Assembly: GCA_001792895.1 (NCBI GenBank)
Contig: MARA01000098.1
Coordinates: forward strand, 1 to 36,550
Direction: 5' to 3'
Source of the DNA: Lentinus brumalis
Taxonomy: Eukaryota > Basidiomycota > Agaricomycetes > Polyporales > Polyporaceae
DNA: 36,550 nt
This document shows positions 22,721 through 34,369 of this stretch, in pieces (position 1 is the first letter of the stretch; every line of letters starts with the position of its first letter). A model generated the notes under the pieces. It ran no database searches. It was not told where the DNA came from and worked only from the letters and a program-made list of their open reading frames with translations. A program made the translations under genes and the position numbers.

Positions 22721-25700
22721 ATGAGAGACGCGACGCGGGAGCTCGTTCACGCATGCGACGAGCACTGCAGGGTTGGCGGCCCAGACTGCATCCCTCTCTC
22801 TGCGCCTGCTGGCTCTCGCTCCGTCTCTGCCCGCCGTCTCCTAGAGGCGTCTCCTCTGCCCTCTTGCGTCTGCGCAGCGTCCGTCCTGCGTCCGCTCTCG
22901 CACGCCCTGCAGACTCCCTCTCGCCCGTCGCCCTTGTCGCAACTCTGTCCGTCCACTGCGCTACACTGCAGTACGCCGCCGCAAGTCTTCGCTTGCATCT
23001 CCCTATCGCCGCCATGCCATAAGTACTGGACGAACAGATGCATATACGAGGTCTGTATGTAAATCCATGAGTGCACCGACTGCTCACTGACTTGCAGCCT
23101 ACACAGTCTCGACGCGTCTGCTATAGCGCGTCTGTCCCACTGCTTGAACGACCGCGCGCCGCGTTTCGGTACGCGATTGCCCGTCCAGCTCGCATACTCA
23201 CACCACCCTCCCCGGCATATGACCCTGAATATCGCGTAGGCCGTGCTCTAGCTGAACGAACAACTAAATCGAACGTCTTCGATCCGGCAGTCCGCCATAC
23301 AGGTGAGTCTTTGTGTACTATCCATACCGCAGCCGCGTGCTAACTGCTCCGTCCACACAGTATGTATTGCACAACTACTCCAAAACACATCAAGCACACC
23401 AGCACACCCGGCCGCGTCCTGGCGCCCCGAGTCCGGTGCACAGCCGAAAGGCAGGTCTACGTACCAGTCACCGGCCCCACCTGCCCGGCTCCCCTGCATA
23501 CGACCCATCCGACGCCTCCAGCACGCAGCCAGAGAAATCACCGCCGCCGGTTTCTGTCAAGAGGAACGGGGACACACGGTGAGCTCATACGTTCGCGGTC
23601 CGCAGAGGACGTCGCACTGACCTGGGGATGGTGCGTAGACGTCCAGTCCGTACAGACACGGTTGACGGCGCGGCCGACGACGACGAGGTTGCAGCGGACG
23701 ACGTGGCAGTCGACAGTGGCAGCGCGGACGGTCGAGAACACCGAGGCGGTGGGATGCAGAGTGGGCAGAGAGCAGGTGAGGAGGTGAGGAGGAGGAGAGG
23801 AGGGAAGGAGGGGAATGGAGAACGACCCCGCGTCCGCGCTGGTACTAATACCCGCCTGGCGCAGGACAAACACACCACGCGCGGTGCCTGCGCACAGGCC
23901 ACCGCTCTCCCTGTTCGGTCCTGCGCAGGCACGCACCCGTTCGGGGCACATTCGCACTTCTCCGTGTCGGGTCTCCAGTTCGGACTCGCGACGCGTGAGT
24001 ACTCCCTTCTCATGCCAAGCGTCGTCCAGCTGATGCTGATCACGGCGCGCTGCGATCTGTACGCGTCAGTTTACACTTTCATTGTCGTAGTATGCAGTCC
24101 AACACTTGTTAACATACCTGACCATGTGCTTCGCGGGACTCGGACAGCCAACGGCCGCCCTCGAACGTAAGTATGCTCGAGGTACGTGGAGTGCGCACAC
24201 CCAAGTTCCAACCCTCGGGCTCAAACCAAGCTCGATCTCGCCGGACCCGAACGACGGCTTGAATCGCGCTCAGCGTGCGTTCTCGGGACTCGGGTTTCCA
24301 GGTGCAAACACCAGATGGACGGCCTCGTCGGCGGTCCGAACGTCACGACGACGGCGGCGGGACTCGGAAGAACGAGAACCCCAGGTATGTCTGTTCTCTC
24401 TTCGGCAGTTCTGCGTTCGCGGCGTGACACTCACGCTCACGGAGTTCTTTCAGGATGCATGGTCGGGTTCGTTGGCTTGGCCCAGTCATAGATGGGCTGC
24501 CCGCGGTGCGTCTGGACAGGGACGGGATGGACATGAAGACGACTCGGCCTCTCATGTTTGCTCGAGCCTCGCGGTAGAATGCACGCCCGTACCGAACACA
24601 CGACGCCCGCCGGCTGCTGGGACTCGGACCACGCATCGAACGCTGCACCGTGCACGCGCCCCTCGCTGTTGTTCGCTCGTTCCTCCATGACGCACGGTCC
24701 GGGTTCGACTCGTGTGGCCGGCGTAATCCCGACTGCGCCGTGAGTGCACGCTCATATCCTGCGTCCGCTACCTTCTGACCCGTGCGCCGCTAGGCTGCAA
24801 GACTGCAGTATGTTGCAGTTGCGTTGTAGTCGTAGACGAGCGACTCCGAGAGGAGGCAGTCTGCGGGCGGATGGACGTCCAGGATCAAGACTCCATATCA
24901 CAGAGCCCGGACACCGGATGCACGGACGGCGGTCACCGGTTCACAGGCAATCGAGAGCGAATGCATGGTGGCTCGTGGGTGGAAGCGACGTGACGTCCAG
25001 CCTCGTCGCTCGCGCTGACAGCGGCAGCAAGTCGCCAAGTTCTCCAGGTACGTCAACGGCGTTTTGGCTCGTATGGTACGGGTGCTGACAACTTGCCTCC
25101 GCCGGGAACAGATCCAGATTCCAGACGCACCGACTCGCAGAATTGTCAGTCACGGCCGCGTCTCTGCAGCGATGTCTAGAGTGGCTCGAGGCTGCGGAGG
25201 AGAGACTTGAAGCACCCGCGGCGGCGGAGCACGCACGGGTCGCGACATTGATGCATCCAGAGCAGAGACTCGGGCCGGCTGCAGGCAGCGAACATGTCGT
25301 TCGCTTGTCGAGGTATCGGAGGCCGGCAGAGATATCTGGATCCAAGTTCGGACTCTGGCACCGCCGTCGCTCGTCGCCTGGTAGGACTCGAAGTCTCGAC
25401 GGTATGTCTCCGCCACATCGTTCGTGTCGCTTGCCTTCTGCATGCATTGCTTGCTTAGTGCGACGAAGTAGACAGGACACCGAGGGCACACAGGCGGAGG
25501 TCTACGCAATGCACAAGGTTGCTGATCTGCGTACGTCTCCGTAGCGACGTCTGTATGTTCGACAGCACCCAGGCTGGTTGAATGGACGTCACGACGAGCA
25601 GGTGATGGCGACTCTGTGGATCCCAGAGTCGCTGCATCCGGACAGTAAGTCCTTCGCACGCTCGCGCATGTCTTGACCGTTCGATCTCGTGCGGTTTACC

Positions 25701-27118
25701 GTTAGGCGACGACCGGATGGTTGATTGAGCCTTCGAGAAATGGAAAGACACGCTGCAGACGAGGATGCGTCCGGTCTCAAAATCGAGATCGCATGCCCGA
25801 GGCACTGCCCTCCAGTGACCGTATTGCTGCTCTGATTGCAGGGCGAGACATGTCGGATCCGAGGAGCGAAGTCCGGCTCGTGTGCCGAAGCAGCTCGGTC
25901 ATCGATGCTGCTGTGGCATGTCTCGAAAGGTATGTACTCTCGCTCTGGCGTGGGTTGCTGCAATCTCTGACATTGGTGAAGCATTACTTATACAGGTCTA
26001 GTTATGTATCTCCGGGATACAAGACGGCCGAGGATGCGCTACGGCGATATCCTCGTTGCCGTTGCATGCAGTGGGAAGACAGCTGTGTAGTCGGCAACGT
26101 TCTGGTCCCGTAGTAGGACGCAAGATGTCGGAAGCTCGAATCGAGGGACGCTCGCCGTCTCAGCGACCTCGACCCGGACACACGACAACTACAAGACTCT
26201 CGCGATGCAAGCACACCGGGCTCCCGACGCAGGCGGTGCACTTCTTCGCCGAGACGACGTCTGCCAGCTCGCTCGCCTCCTTCGACAGCAAGGGTCAGGT
26301 ACAGTACAAGCGCGGCTGGCGGCGCATGGTATCAACTCGCGCGGACCCAGGTCTGCTGCGTGCGGATGGGTGAGTTCTCCGCGCAGTCGTGCAAGTCTCC
26401 GCCGTACTCACTCGTGCGTTTTGTGCCTCAGGAGACGAATGGCGGGTGAATACACTGCATTGAGTCCTAACGGTATCGCACGACACGCTGAGGTCCCTGC
26501 GTCTTACCGTCTCGCGACCGAAAGTGATTGCTGGGACCGAGGCAACGCCCAGTGGACCGCGCTGTTGCTCGGAATGCAGGGCGAGGCATCGAGAAATGCC
26601 GGATCGAGAGAAGCCCGGCTCGTGCACCGCAGGGAAGCGTCCTCGTTCATCGGTGCTGCTACGGTCAAACGGCGTGTGTTGTTGAACGGTACGCACTCTT
26701 GCTCCGGCGTGGGTAGGTGCAAGCTCTGATCTCATTGGAACACTACATTATAATACTTACTACAGATCGAGTTCTGTACCTTCGAAGTACAAGATCGCCG
26801 AGGGCTCGGACGCACACGACGAATGTCCTCGCGCACTTGAGCCGCCGTCGCATGCAGTGGGAAGACATCTCTCAGGGATGCGAGGGGTAGGAAGCGAGAT
26901 GTGCTCCGGAAGATTCGAATCAAGGGCCTGAGCGGTGTCTTGCGTCCTCCCGGGACAAGACGCTTCTCGCGATCGCCTGCCACCAGCTCCCAGACGTCCG
27001 CGTCACGGTGACATCTCCACGGCACGTATGGACGGGCATCTGGCATTGTATGCACTTGGGTGAGCGTGCGCGCATCCTGGCTGCACTAGGGAGACTCCAT
27101 TCTGACGAGGCGTCGTAG
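22721..27118 (+). CDS. Gene A, copy 3: multi-exon, unknown function
   Basis: Best copy of the 5' end. An ATG at 22721 opens MRDATRELVHACDEHC and stays open to an exon ending near CIYEVC before a GTATGT donor. An exon from 23108 (SRRVCYSASVPLLERPRA) joins in phase across the intron that starts at the GTGAGTCTTTG donor near 23303 and ends in CACACAG, to a further open exon (VCIAQLLQNTSSTP). Later introns include 23776-23864 and 23995-24069. In the second module (26432-27118) the whole exon is open, with TALLLGMQGEASRNAG and REARLVHRREASSFIG. This is coding-like, but I cannot name a family or catalytic motif. The start is chosen because it is the first ATG downstream of the promoter-like CRE cluster that leads into an open spliced frame. 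Confidence 0.5.
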
Positions 27119-27258
27119 CTTGTGCTGTAAACCGTAGGCAGAAGCAATATATGTTGATACACACGCACGGACTGCGTTGACTGCGTCCTCTCTTCCGGCG
27201 CGGCTCGTAGAGACGTCCCGATCCGCATTGTATAGGAGAGCCGGATAGCAAGAGTTCG

Positions 27259-30200
27259 ATGGTCAAGCGGGGTCCGTGGTCCGGGAGACGGTGCGTGTGT
27301 CCAGTCAGTTCGCAGCATGAACGTCTGGACGAGTCGATCGCTGACCGTGACTGTGTCCTAGATACGCGGCGACGTCTTCAACTCGCAGATAGTACGGAGG
27401 TTGCGAGATGCGACACCAGATGCTGGCTCACACGTTGTACCTGTAGTAGCGGTTGTGGGAGATGCAAGGTCGACGCGTTGTGGTAAGGCCAGCAAAGGAC
27501 AGGCAAACGTGGATCTCGATATCAGGCTTTGCTTCGCAAGCTCGATACGGGTTCGTGTCCCCCGCCGCGTTCTTCGGTCTTGAGCTGTGTCTGATTGGCC
27601 AGTAGCGAAGGTATCTACTAGACAACATGTCCCCTTTCAGAGTCTCCGTCCGGGATAGTATTGACTTATCGCGGTGTAGCTCGAGTCTCGACGTCCGCGT
27701 GAAACTGAACGTCAATGGCTAGACTCAAGGCAAGTCTCATAAGCGAACTCCGCCTCGGCCGTCGAGTTCCCGGTTGCCGTCGACCGTTGCAATTGGCGTG
27801 AACGAGGAGCTGAGAGTGTCGCATTGGTATGTTCCTCATAGTTGGGTCTATCTACTCCGCATTCTGACCAAGCGTGAAAGATACAGGATAGCTGCAGCGA
27901 GCCGATGGCGCGCTCTTCGACCTTGGCAGGCTCGCTCACAAGCGGTGTGCGAATGAGATGTTCTCATGATCTCGGGCTTCAAGACACCCGAATGTCATAC
28001 CGATCTGGTGCGTGTGACGTCGAGTATATTGTCCCTTCTGTCGCTTCTCACCGGCTTCGTGGATTGTTTGCAGCCCTGAAGCCCGGCGGTCCAACGCAAT
28101 CAGCCTAGAAAATTCAAGCTGTTAAGTTCGGAGTGGCCATCGTGTACGACCGCTCTAGTCTCTCGGACTGTCCTTGTAAATACTGCCAGCCCAATCGGAC
28201 GCTATGTAGGCCAGTTTCCTGGCCAGTGTACCTTTATTTCATTGACTCCGAGACTCCCTCCAGCGCCGTTACGGCCTTACGAGTGTACCAGGTCTGGTTG
28301 AAAGCATGCGTTCACACGCAGCTTCGCCGTGACCTCGGAGGCGAAGATCGGGCGGTCAGCTCGCGAGCTGCAGAGAGGCTGTGCATGTGTGGTCTTTGGC
28401 GAGACTACTAAGCTAGAATGTACTAGTACATGGACCTCGTGTACGAGTTGACAATGTGCTGTCCCAAGTCGCGCACGCATGTCCTATTGATATTCTTCCC
28501 CTGCCAGTCCCTGATGATTGCAAGACCTCGCTCCCTCACCGGACTCAATGTGAGTGCGTGCGTGCCTCGGCAACTATATTCGGCCCAGGAATATTCGCCC
28601 AAAGTTCATGCAAAGAAATATGCGACTTGCTGAATTGTGCACGCGCTGTGCGCGACGCAAGGTACCGAAGATGGAGCCGACAGGCTCTGGGTCATTGCCT
28701 TGCTCACCTAGACACTGGACACACGTACAGTTCTGCAGTCCCAGCTTGCAATCAATAAATTAAGGACACCAAGGAGCATGGTGCCATGGTCCATGCCAGT
28801 AATTACGCAGCACTCCCGGTCCCGGAGATATGCCAGTGATATCCACAAGTCTACGTCTACAGCGTGCTCGCTTCCTGCGAGCCTGCTTCCAGGCAACCTT
28901 CTGATCACGGTCTCGTGATCGTGTCCCACGCGTCGCGACGCGTACCTTCACAAGACTCCTGGACCCGAACAATTGTCTGTCAATTTTCTACATCAGCGTG
29001 CTCATCAATGCTTCACACGAAATGTGTTTACACACGCTACAATGCTTGCACAGGTACAGTGCTCGGACGGCGATTTACTGATGTGGGACGCAGCAGCCCA
29101 GCACATGGGGCACCGCCGGCATGTATCTATCTGTTTCTCTAGACTCGGAGTTGCTCGACTGACGGAGACACGGGTCACCGATCGCATAACCACAGCTTGC
29201 CCGATACGGTGTTTCCCATGTCAACGATCGTAACGGCCGAGGTGCACGCAACAACCCCAACTAGGATGGCCGTTAGCCACCCGAGAAGCATTCATATTAC
29301 TTATTACGCCATACCGCGAGACGTCCGAATTTCTCGATCTGGGACAAGCACGCATAGTTCCGCGGCGTGTCTTGTTTGCTCTTCCCGCCAGAACATTGCC
29401 CTGGGCGTACCACCACGTTTCCGTCTTCCCACTCTCATCTCGCCCCCATCCTCTCCCTCTCAGCTCGACTCTGCGCTACCGCTATTGCGCTGCGCCGCTC
29501 GATCGGTACCCAGCCATCACACACGTACTGTAGCGTGTCGACACGCTCTGCATTGCTCGAAGACTACATACGGTACATCTGGTGCAACTCAAGCGTCCTC
29601 GACGAGCTCGAACGTACGGTACGTGTCCTGCGTCGTTCGGCCATACAGACCGCGCTGACACAGGCATTTCCGACCTTCAAGTGCGATAGGACGCAGCGCT
29701 TCGTCTGGACTCTACACCGCGTTCCAGAACGCGTACCAGCACGCGTTAAGACGACACGGTACGTGGCTCTCTATATCCCTGTGCAGTATGAGGTCAGCAC
29801 TGTGCTAATCACCCGCGTCGTGTATACCCGGCGCGTCATATCTCCGCCCATGTCGTGCGGCAGCGACACGACACTGCACAGCAGGTGGACCATCGTCAGG
29901 TACGTACCTGCTTGCAATGCGAGCGAGCGAACACGTTGCTCATCGTCAGTGTTCATCTTCCAGCTACCTGCCCGTCCGATTGATCCAAGGCCGCCGCATT
30001 ACTGAGGGAACAGCCTATCGAGCGGTTCATCCTGCGAGTACGTACCAATTCTTCCACTCTACTCGTGTCAGCACGCAGCGCCGGCTGACCATTCAACTGT
30101 TCCAGTGAATTTACACCTCCCAGCATCTCGTCACGCCGCCGCTCGCGTCCACCTACTCGTCGAGCTCGCGGGATGATATCTGGGTGCCGGCGATCGAGGT

Positions 30201-31209
30201 TTACGCAACGTGCCGCAGGCTGTCAATAGAGGTACGTACCTGCGCTCATTCGCAGCGCATGCACGGCCGACTGACTGTCGACCATCGTCCCAGACTCGGA
30301 CGTCACCTCTGCGGTAAGCTGGCAGCCAGGCGTACCTACGACTCCCACCGGCCGGCTCGGGAGGCAGTGGACGCGTCCTCGTCTACTGTTGTATCGGACC
30401 CACCTTCCAAGCTGCTCTGACAGAGACAAGCGGTACGTACCTCGGTCTCATCCGGCTGGACAGCACACGCTGATAGCCATGTCATGATCAGCGAGTCTCC
30501 AAATCTCGTGAGATTCTGTGCAAGACGCATGAGAAGACGGCGCGACTGACTGGCAGGCAAGACGCTGCGCCGCTCCGAAGCCGTCTGGGACGCGACAAGT
30601 CCAGCGCAGAGCGTGTCTTGGGGAAACTCGACGCGTCGTTGTCGCCCAGCTCATGACGAGTGGTACGTACCTTCGTGCACATCTCGTACGCGTACTGAAG
30701 ACGTCCCAGGTCTCCCGGACGCGTCTCCTGCCATTATCTTGGCAACCGGGAGCGGAGTCGCACTCGCTGTAGATGGAGACCGCTGTCGCAAAGTACGTAC
30801 CTTTTCCCTGACGCCTCCGAGCTACTGGCGGACTTGGCTGATGGCAAACTCTGCAGCAGCTTCAATTCGCTCTCATCGAACTCCGCTGCTAGACACGCGT
30901 CGTCCGGCACGAGCAGACTGGCGAGCTCCAGAGTGTCGAAGGTGAGCATATGCATCCCGGATTCAGGCTGCCGGTGCTGACATAGATCTCGCAGAGCTGA
31001 CAGATAACGCGCAGAGACAGCACAGACGCGAGAGCAGGCGGCGCAGGTGAGAGGCGGGCAGACGGAGGCAGCAGCGGTGGTGGTGGTCGAGAGTAGACTT
31101 GCGCACTTCTCGGAACGTGCGAAGTCGTAGAATAGGCGCCCGTGCTCGTTTCGACGCAGAGTCCTCGAGAACGCGTCACATCGCTGCAGCGTGTGTGTAC
31201 TGTACGTAG
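27259..31209 (+). CDS. Gene B, copy 3: multi-exon, most intact 5' end
   Basis: ATG at 27259 gives MVKRGPWSGR. The second exon reads through IRGDVFNSQIVRRLRD and CGKASKGQANVDLDIRLCF to the GTTCGTGTCC donor with no stop. The third exon continues in phase as RRYLLDNMSPFRVSVRD to KLNVNG, followed by a TAG present in all three copies. Beyond it the same frame is open again (STVAIGVNEELRVSHW) up to a GTATGT donor. The late exons match the other copies, with a complete PAIILATGSGVALAVDGDRC exon. Either the gene ends at the shared TAG, or an ancestral stop was amplified with the unit. No known domain. Confidence 0.5.
28928..28943. other. 16-bp palindrome (copy 3)
   Basis: Exact copy of the palindrome at 5536-5551, again preceded by GATCACG and CGTGATC arms. 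Confidence 0.7.
29900..30801 (+). repeat. Run of six identical extended splice donors (copy 3)
   Basis: GTACGTACC at 29900, 30038, 30232, 30433, 30663 and 30793. The exon between the first two has diverged most from the other copies, yet both donors are unchanged. Confidence 0.8.
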
Positions 31210-31628
31210 TTCGTCAATGAAACACGCTCTTCCACACCCTCTCGCTGGTCTGTTTTGCTGGGATCGCGGGCGTCGAGTTCCAGCCGCTACTGCGCGCTGT
31301 GTCCCTGCCCCTCTGCTCAAGAGCCCATCTCGCGAACGTCTTCACGCTGTATGTCGAGAGAACAAAATATATTTGCGTCTACCTACATACACGTCTGCTA
31401 CTACCAAGCCCGCCCTCGAACACCCAGCCCAGTCCCACCACGCCGCCGTCCCCATCCCTCCCTCCCTCCCTCCCCACCGCGTCTATACCCCCAGAACACC
31501 CACCGTGCCTATACCCTCCAGAAACACCCTAAGGTGAAGCTTGCATCTGGTGCGTCTGCTTCGCACTCCGCTGATAGCCTAACCACCCCGCCGCCGCGCC
31601 CGCCCGCCCGGACGCGAGCAGCAACCCC

Positions 31629-31649
31629 GGCGTGCCTGCAGATCCCGGC
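31629..31649. other. Deletion with filler DNA (copy 3)
   Basis: Bases corresponding to 19562-20629 of copy 2 are absent and about 21 bp unrelated to either flank take their place. Filler at a deletion is typical of end-joining repair. Confidence 0.7.
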
Positions 31650-32388
31650 TCGAGAGGTCGCCACGCACAACGGGACGACGCGACTTCAGCGAAGACTTGA
31701 GTGGCTCACCCGACTTCTTCCGCGCTATGCTGGCGGCTAACGATTGTGGCGCAGAGAATGCGCGATTGCTTGTGCCCTCGGCGCGTGTTGGCGGTGAGCG
31801 CGACAGAAGCCGAGGACTCGGCGAGCGGAAGCGTCTTCTTGAGGTCGTCCAGGTCGATGTGGAGGTCGACGCGAGGCGAAGACGACGCACGGGGAGTCTC
31901 GTTACCGGACATGTCTTCAGTGGAAGACTGGGTGGCAGGGAACGCCACACCCTTCTCAAGCTGGGATGCACTTCTCGACCTGAGGACGGCGGGATGGGAG
32001 TCGAGTCGGCGGGCGAACGGAAAGCTTGCATCTTGGGGGTGCGGGTGCGCTTGGCACGAGGGTGCATCTGGACGTACGACTCCGAACGCGCTGGACGAGC
32101 TGGACGCCTCGTCCTGAGCGGGCGGCTCCACGCGAGGGGGAGTCGGGGGTTGTACTACCAGGACGGTGGGCACTGCGGAGGTGCCTGCCAAGGGAGCCTC
32201 CGCGGCCACGATACGGTGGATCGTCGTGGCGGGGGGCGTTGACGGTGCGGAGAGGGTGGCCAAAGTGATCGAGCGCGACGATGACGACCGACGTGGGATG
32301 CGCGGGAGGGGCGCGCCCGCACTGTTCGAGTGCCGCGTGTAGTAGTCCATGGGGCGGCGTACGCGTGGAGGTTTAGTACCGTGCTCAT
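31650..32388 (-). pseudogene. CBM21/PP1 regulatory subunit gene, copy 3, 3' half deleted
   Basis: Only the N-terminal Ser/Pro-rich part remains, from ATG 32388 (here MSTVLNLHAYAAP) through LHIDLDDLKKTLPLAESSAS and AASIARKKSGEPLKSSLKS to VVRGDLS. At 31650 it runs into filler and then the downstream gap. Both the KSVHFD docking motif and the entire CBM21 domain are gone, the most severe loss of the three copies. Confidence 0.85.
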
Positions 32389-32975
32389 GAGGATCGTTGT
32401 CTGTGGGGTCTGCGGGAGGGAACAATCAGCACCAAGGGGAAGGTTCTGCGGCTGACGCGCGGTGACACGGCGGATATCCGCGTACGGGGGATTACTCACC
32501 TGCTTAGTGACGTCGCTTGCGGGGAGGCCTTGCGAGCGCTGGGCCGAATGGTCGAAGGCGTTGAAAACGATAAGTATAGGAAAAAGGTGTCGCTGGACGC
32601 GAGCAAAGGGACCGGGGAGCACTGCGGAGGAAGCGACGCAGACCGAACTATAATGTATGGAGGAGAATCATTGCTGGTCAGCCGCCGCCCGCGAGAAGGA
32701 CGAGAACAGAATGGAGCGATGGGGAACGGAGAGACTCACCAGAAGCCGTGAGTAGATGTTCCGGCGCAGGGGTGCGCAGACGGCAGATCCTGGGCGCGGC
32801 GCGTGAGACGGCGGGTGCGCGACGGGGGCAACAGCGTGCTCACCAGGAGAGACAGTGAGCGGGCTGTCTGGGACGGCGACCTCTTGGGACACGACGGCGG
32901 CGGGAGGGAGGGAGGGGGCGGACGTGGGGGTCGGGTGGCAAGAGACTGGGCGAAAAAGCCGTCGAAGTGGTTCAT
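32389..32975 (-). other. 5' leader exons of CBM21 gene, copy 3, shortened intron
   Basis: The leader intron is about 90-99 nt (donor 32499, acceptor 32401 or 32410) instead of about 260. The ORF from ATG 32975 (MNHFDGFFA) leads, after a frame shift, to AVVSQEVAVPDSPLTVSPG. After the next intron it continues as GSAVCAPLRRNIYSRLL and, in the next exon, SPVPLLASSDTFFLYLSF, so the leader exons read as coding in this copy. Confidence 0.55.
32469..32486. other. Leader-intron deletion with palindrome (copy 3)
   Basis: About 0.18 kb present in copies 1 and 2 (about 21440-21623) is reduced here to a short stretch containing the perfect palindrome GCGGATATCCGC (32470-32481). Confidence 0.65.
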
Positions 32976-33326
32976 CTCGCACGCGCGCCTAGGGCGATGC
33001 GAACGAGCTCGCCATCAATTTCGAACACACGGCGGTCTGGGCCGAGTTCGCTCTCACACTAAAGTGGAGCCCCTGTCCGCTGGCTCGAGGCTGCCGCTCT
33101 GGGCTCATACTAGCTCGTCCATGCTCTCCTGAGTCCTGATTCTGAGATATAGTCAGCCCAGTCTACGACGTCGACAGCCGTCGACGAGCTCCCGACGAGC
33201 ATCGGGCTTGGTGAGCAGAAGGCCGTGCTTATCAGGACAGTCGCATCTGTGTCGCTGCTTATCGCGGTGACAGGCCCGGTTTTCCAGACGCTGCGACACC
33301 GCAGCGGTCGTTCGATCCTCGACACC

Positions 33327-33343
33327 TTTTTTTTTTTTTTTTT
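33327..33343 (-). other. Poly(A) tail of the LINE
   Basis: Seventeen consecutive T on the plus strand directly abut repeat copy 3 sequence (...TTCGATCCTCGACACC). It fixes orientation and the 3' insertion point. The target-site duplication cannot be checked because the other end is outside the window. Confidence 0.93.
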
Positions 33344-33949
33344 GTGGTGCTAACCTGTGGTAAGACGCATAATTTAGCTTAATGTCTCCCAGCCAGGCTT
33401 TGCAGGTAGTCAGGATAAGATATCACGCACCGTCAGGGGAAATGCGTTACGCACACAACCAGTAGTTGTAGTGTGGGACTGAGGTCTCTCTAGCCAACGC
33501 CCATCAAGGGCTCTGGTCCCCATACCCACTAAAACCCCTAAATCATCAATCCAGTCATCTGGGAGGTCCTCACTATTTCTCAGGATTGGCCTCCATGTTG
33601 CGAGGACTACCGCCCGCTTTGGTTTCCTCCCCGGGAGCCTAGACCGGACCAAAGCCCTGTCCATCTCCATCCTTCTGCTGATCGCCATCCTCAGGCGGTT
33701 TCTACTTCCCATCCGAGTGCGTTCGTTCACCTTCCCATTGAATGACACGCTCACATCTCAACTTCCACACCAGGTGCGCCGCTTCCGCCACCAAGAGCCT
33801 CGCCAGTCTCGAAGGCCCTTTCATTGGTTTCCCGTCCCGTCTCTCAGGGTGATATGGCTCGCACCGACTATAGTTCCGATCGTTACAGGTGGGAGGCGTG
33901 CGCCCGACCTTTCTATCATCAGTCTGACTCTCCCCAGGTCTCGTCTTGC

Positions 33950-34015
33950 CCAGTTACCCTGCATTCCGTCAGGATATGCTCCATGGAATCCTCCAACCCA
34001 CACTCCCCGCAGAGC
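33950..34015 (-). other. C-terminal Cys/His knuckle of the LINE
   Basis: CGECGLEDSMEHILTEC gives a CxxC...HxxxxC arrangement after HRVGKYWSHVSGYENRALC. It probably binds zinc and nucleic acid, as in related fungal LINE proteins. Confidence 0.8.
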
Positions 34016-34369
34016 GCGCGGTTCTCGTAGCCCGAGACGTGTGACCAATACTTGCCCACTCTATGCGCGCCGTGCGCAACTTTCCATGGGAAGTCTCTAA
34101 TCTTTCTAGGAAGGTCCGGCTTCCGTAGACCTTTCCATAGGGCTTCCTCCGATGGGCACACCTTAAAGTCGTGCTCCAAGGTCGCCTGTGTTCTCTGTAT
34201 CATTAATAGAGACGTCCTTCGCTCGCCTCCGTCTCCTTCTCATCTCGGATCGCTCTGTACGCCAAGGCTTGAGTCAACGCCGCAATCCTCGCTCCATCCT
34301 GGAGGAAAGCCGCCCATCTGGTTCCAGGGCCGGTGTTCAAGGTCCTCTCCGTCGTTGCTTCACGCGCGA

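Larger units (their letters stand above)
11413..23446. repeat. Tandem segmental repeat, copy 2
   Basis: Second and most complete copy. It is collinear with copy 1 over its whole length and is the only copy that keeps the 3' half of the CBM21 gene (about 19624-20336). Differences from copies 1 and 3 are mostly short indels scattered over exons and introns alike, with fewer substitutions. Confidence 0.97.
23447..33326. repeat. Tandem segmental repeat, copy 3 (interrupted)
   Basis: Third copy, collinear with the others to 33326, where a LINE-type element begins. The last matching bases correspond to about 10443 in copy 1 and 22463 in copy 2. Compared with copy 2 it carries a 1.07 kb deletion with filler at 31629-31649 and a deletion of about 0.18 kb near 32469-32486. 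Whether the copy resumes beyond the LINE lies outside the window. Confidence 0.96.

Noticed and set aside
27259..27290. Myb-like start (KRGPWS) for gene B
   Set aside because: Resembles the first residues of Myb repeats, but no Trp-spaced helix-turn-helix follows after splicing.
1..33326. Ribosomal DNA repeat or satellite
   Set aside because: Unit size would suit rDNA, but no rRNA-like sequence is seen and protein-coding exons with introns fill the unit.
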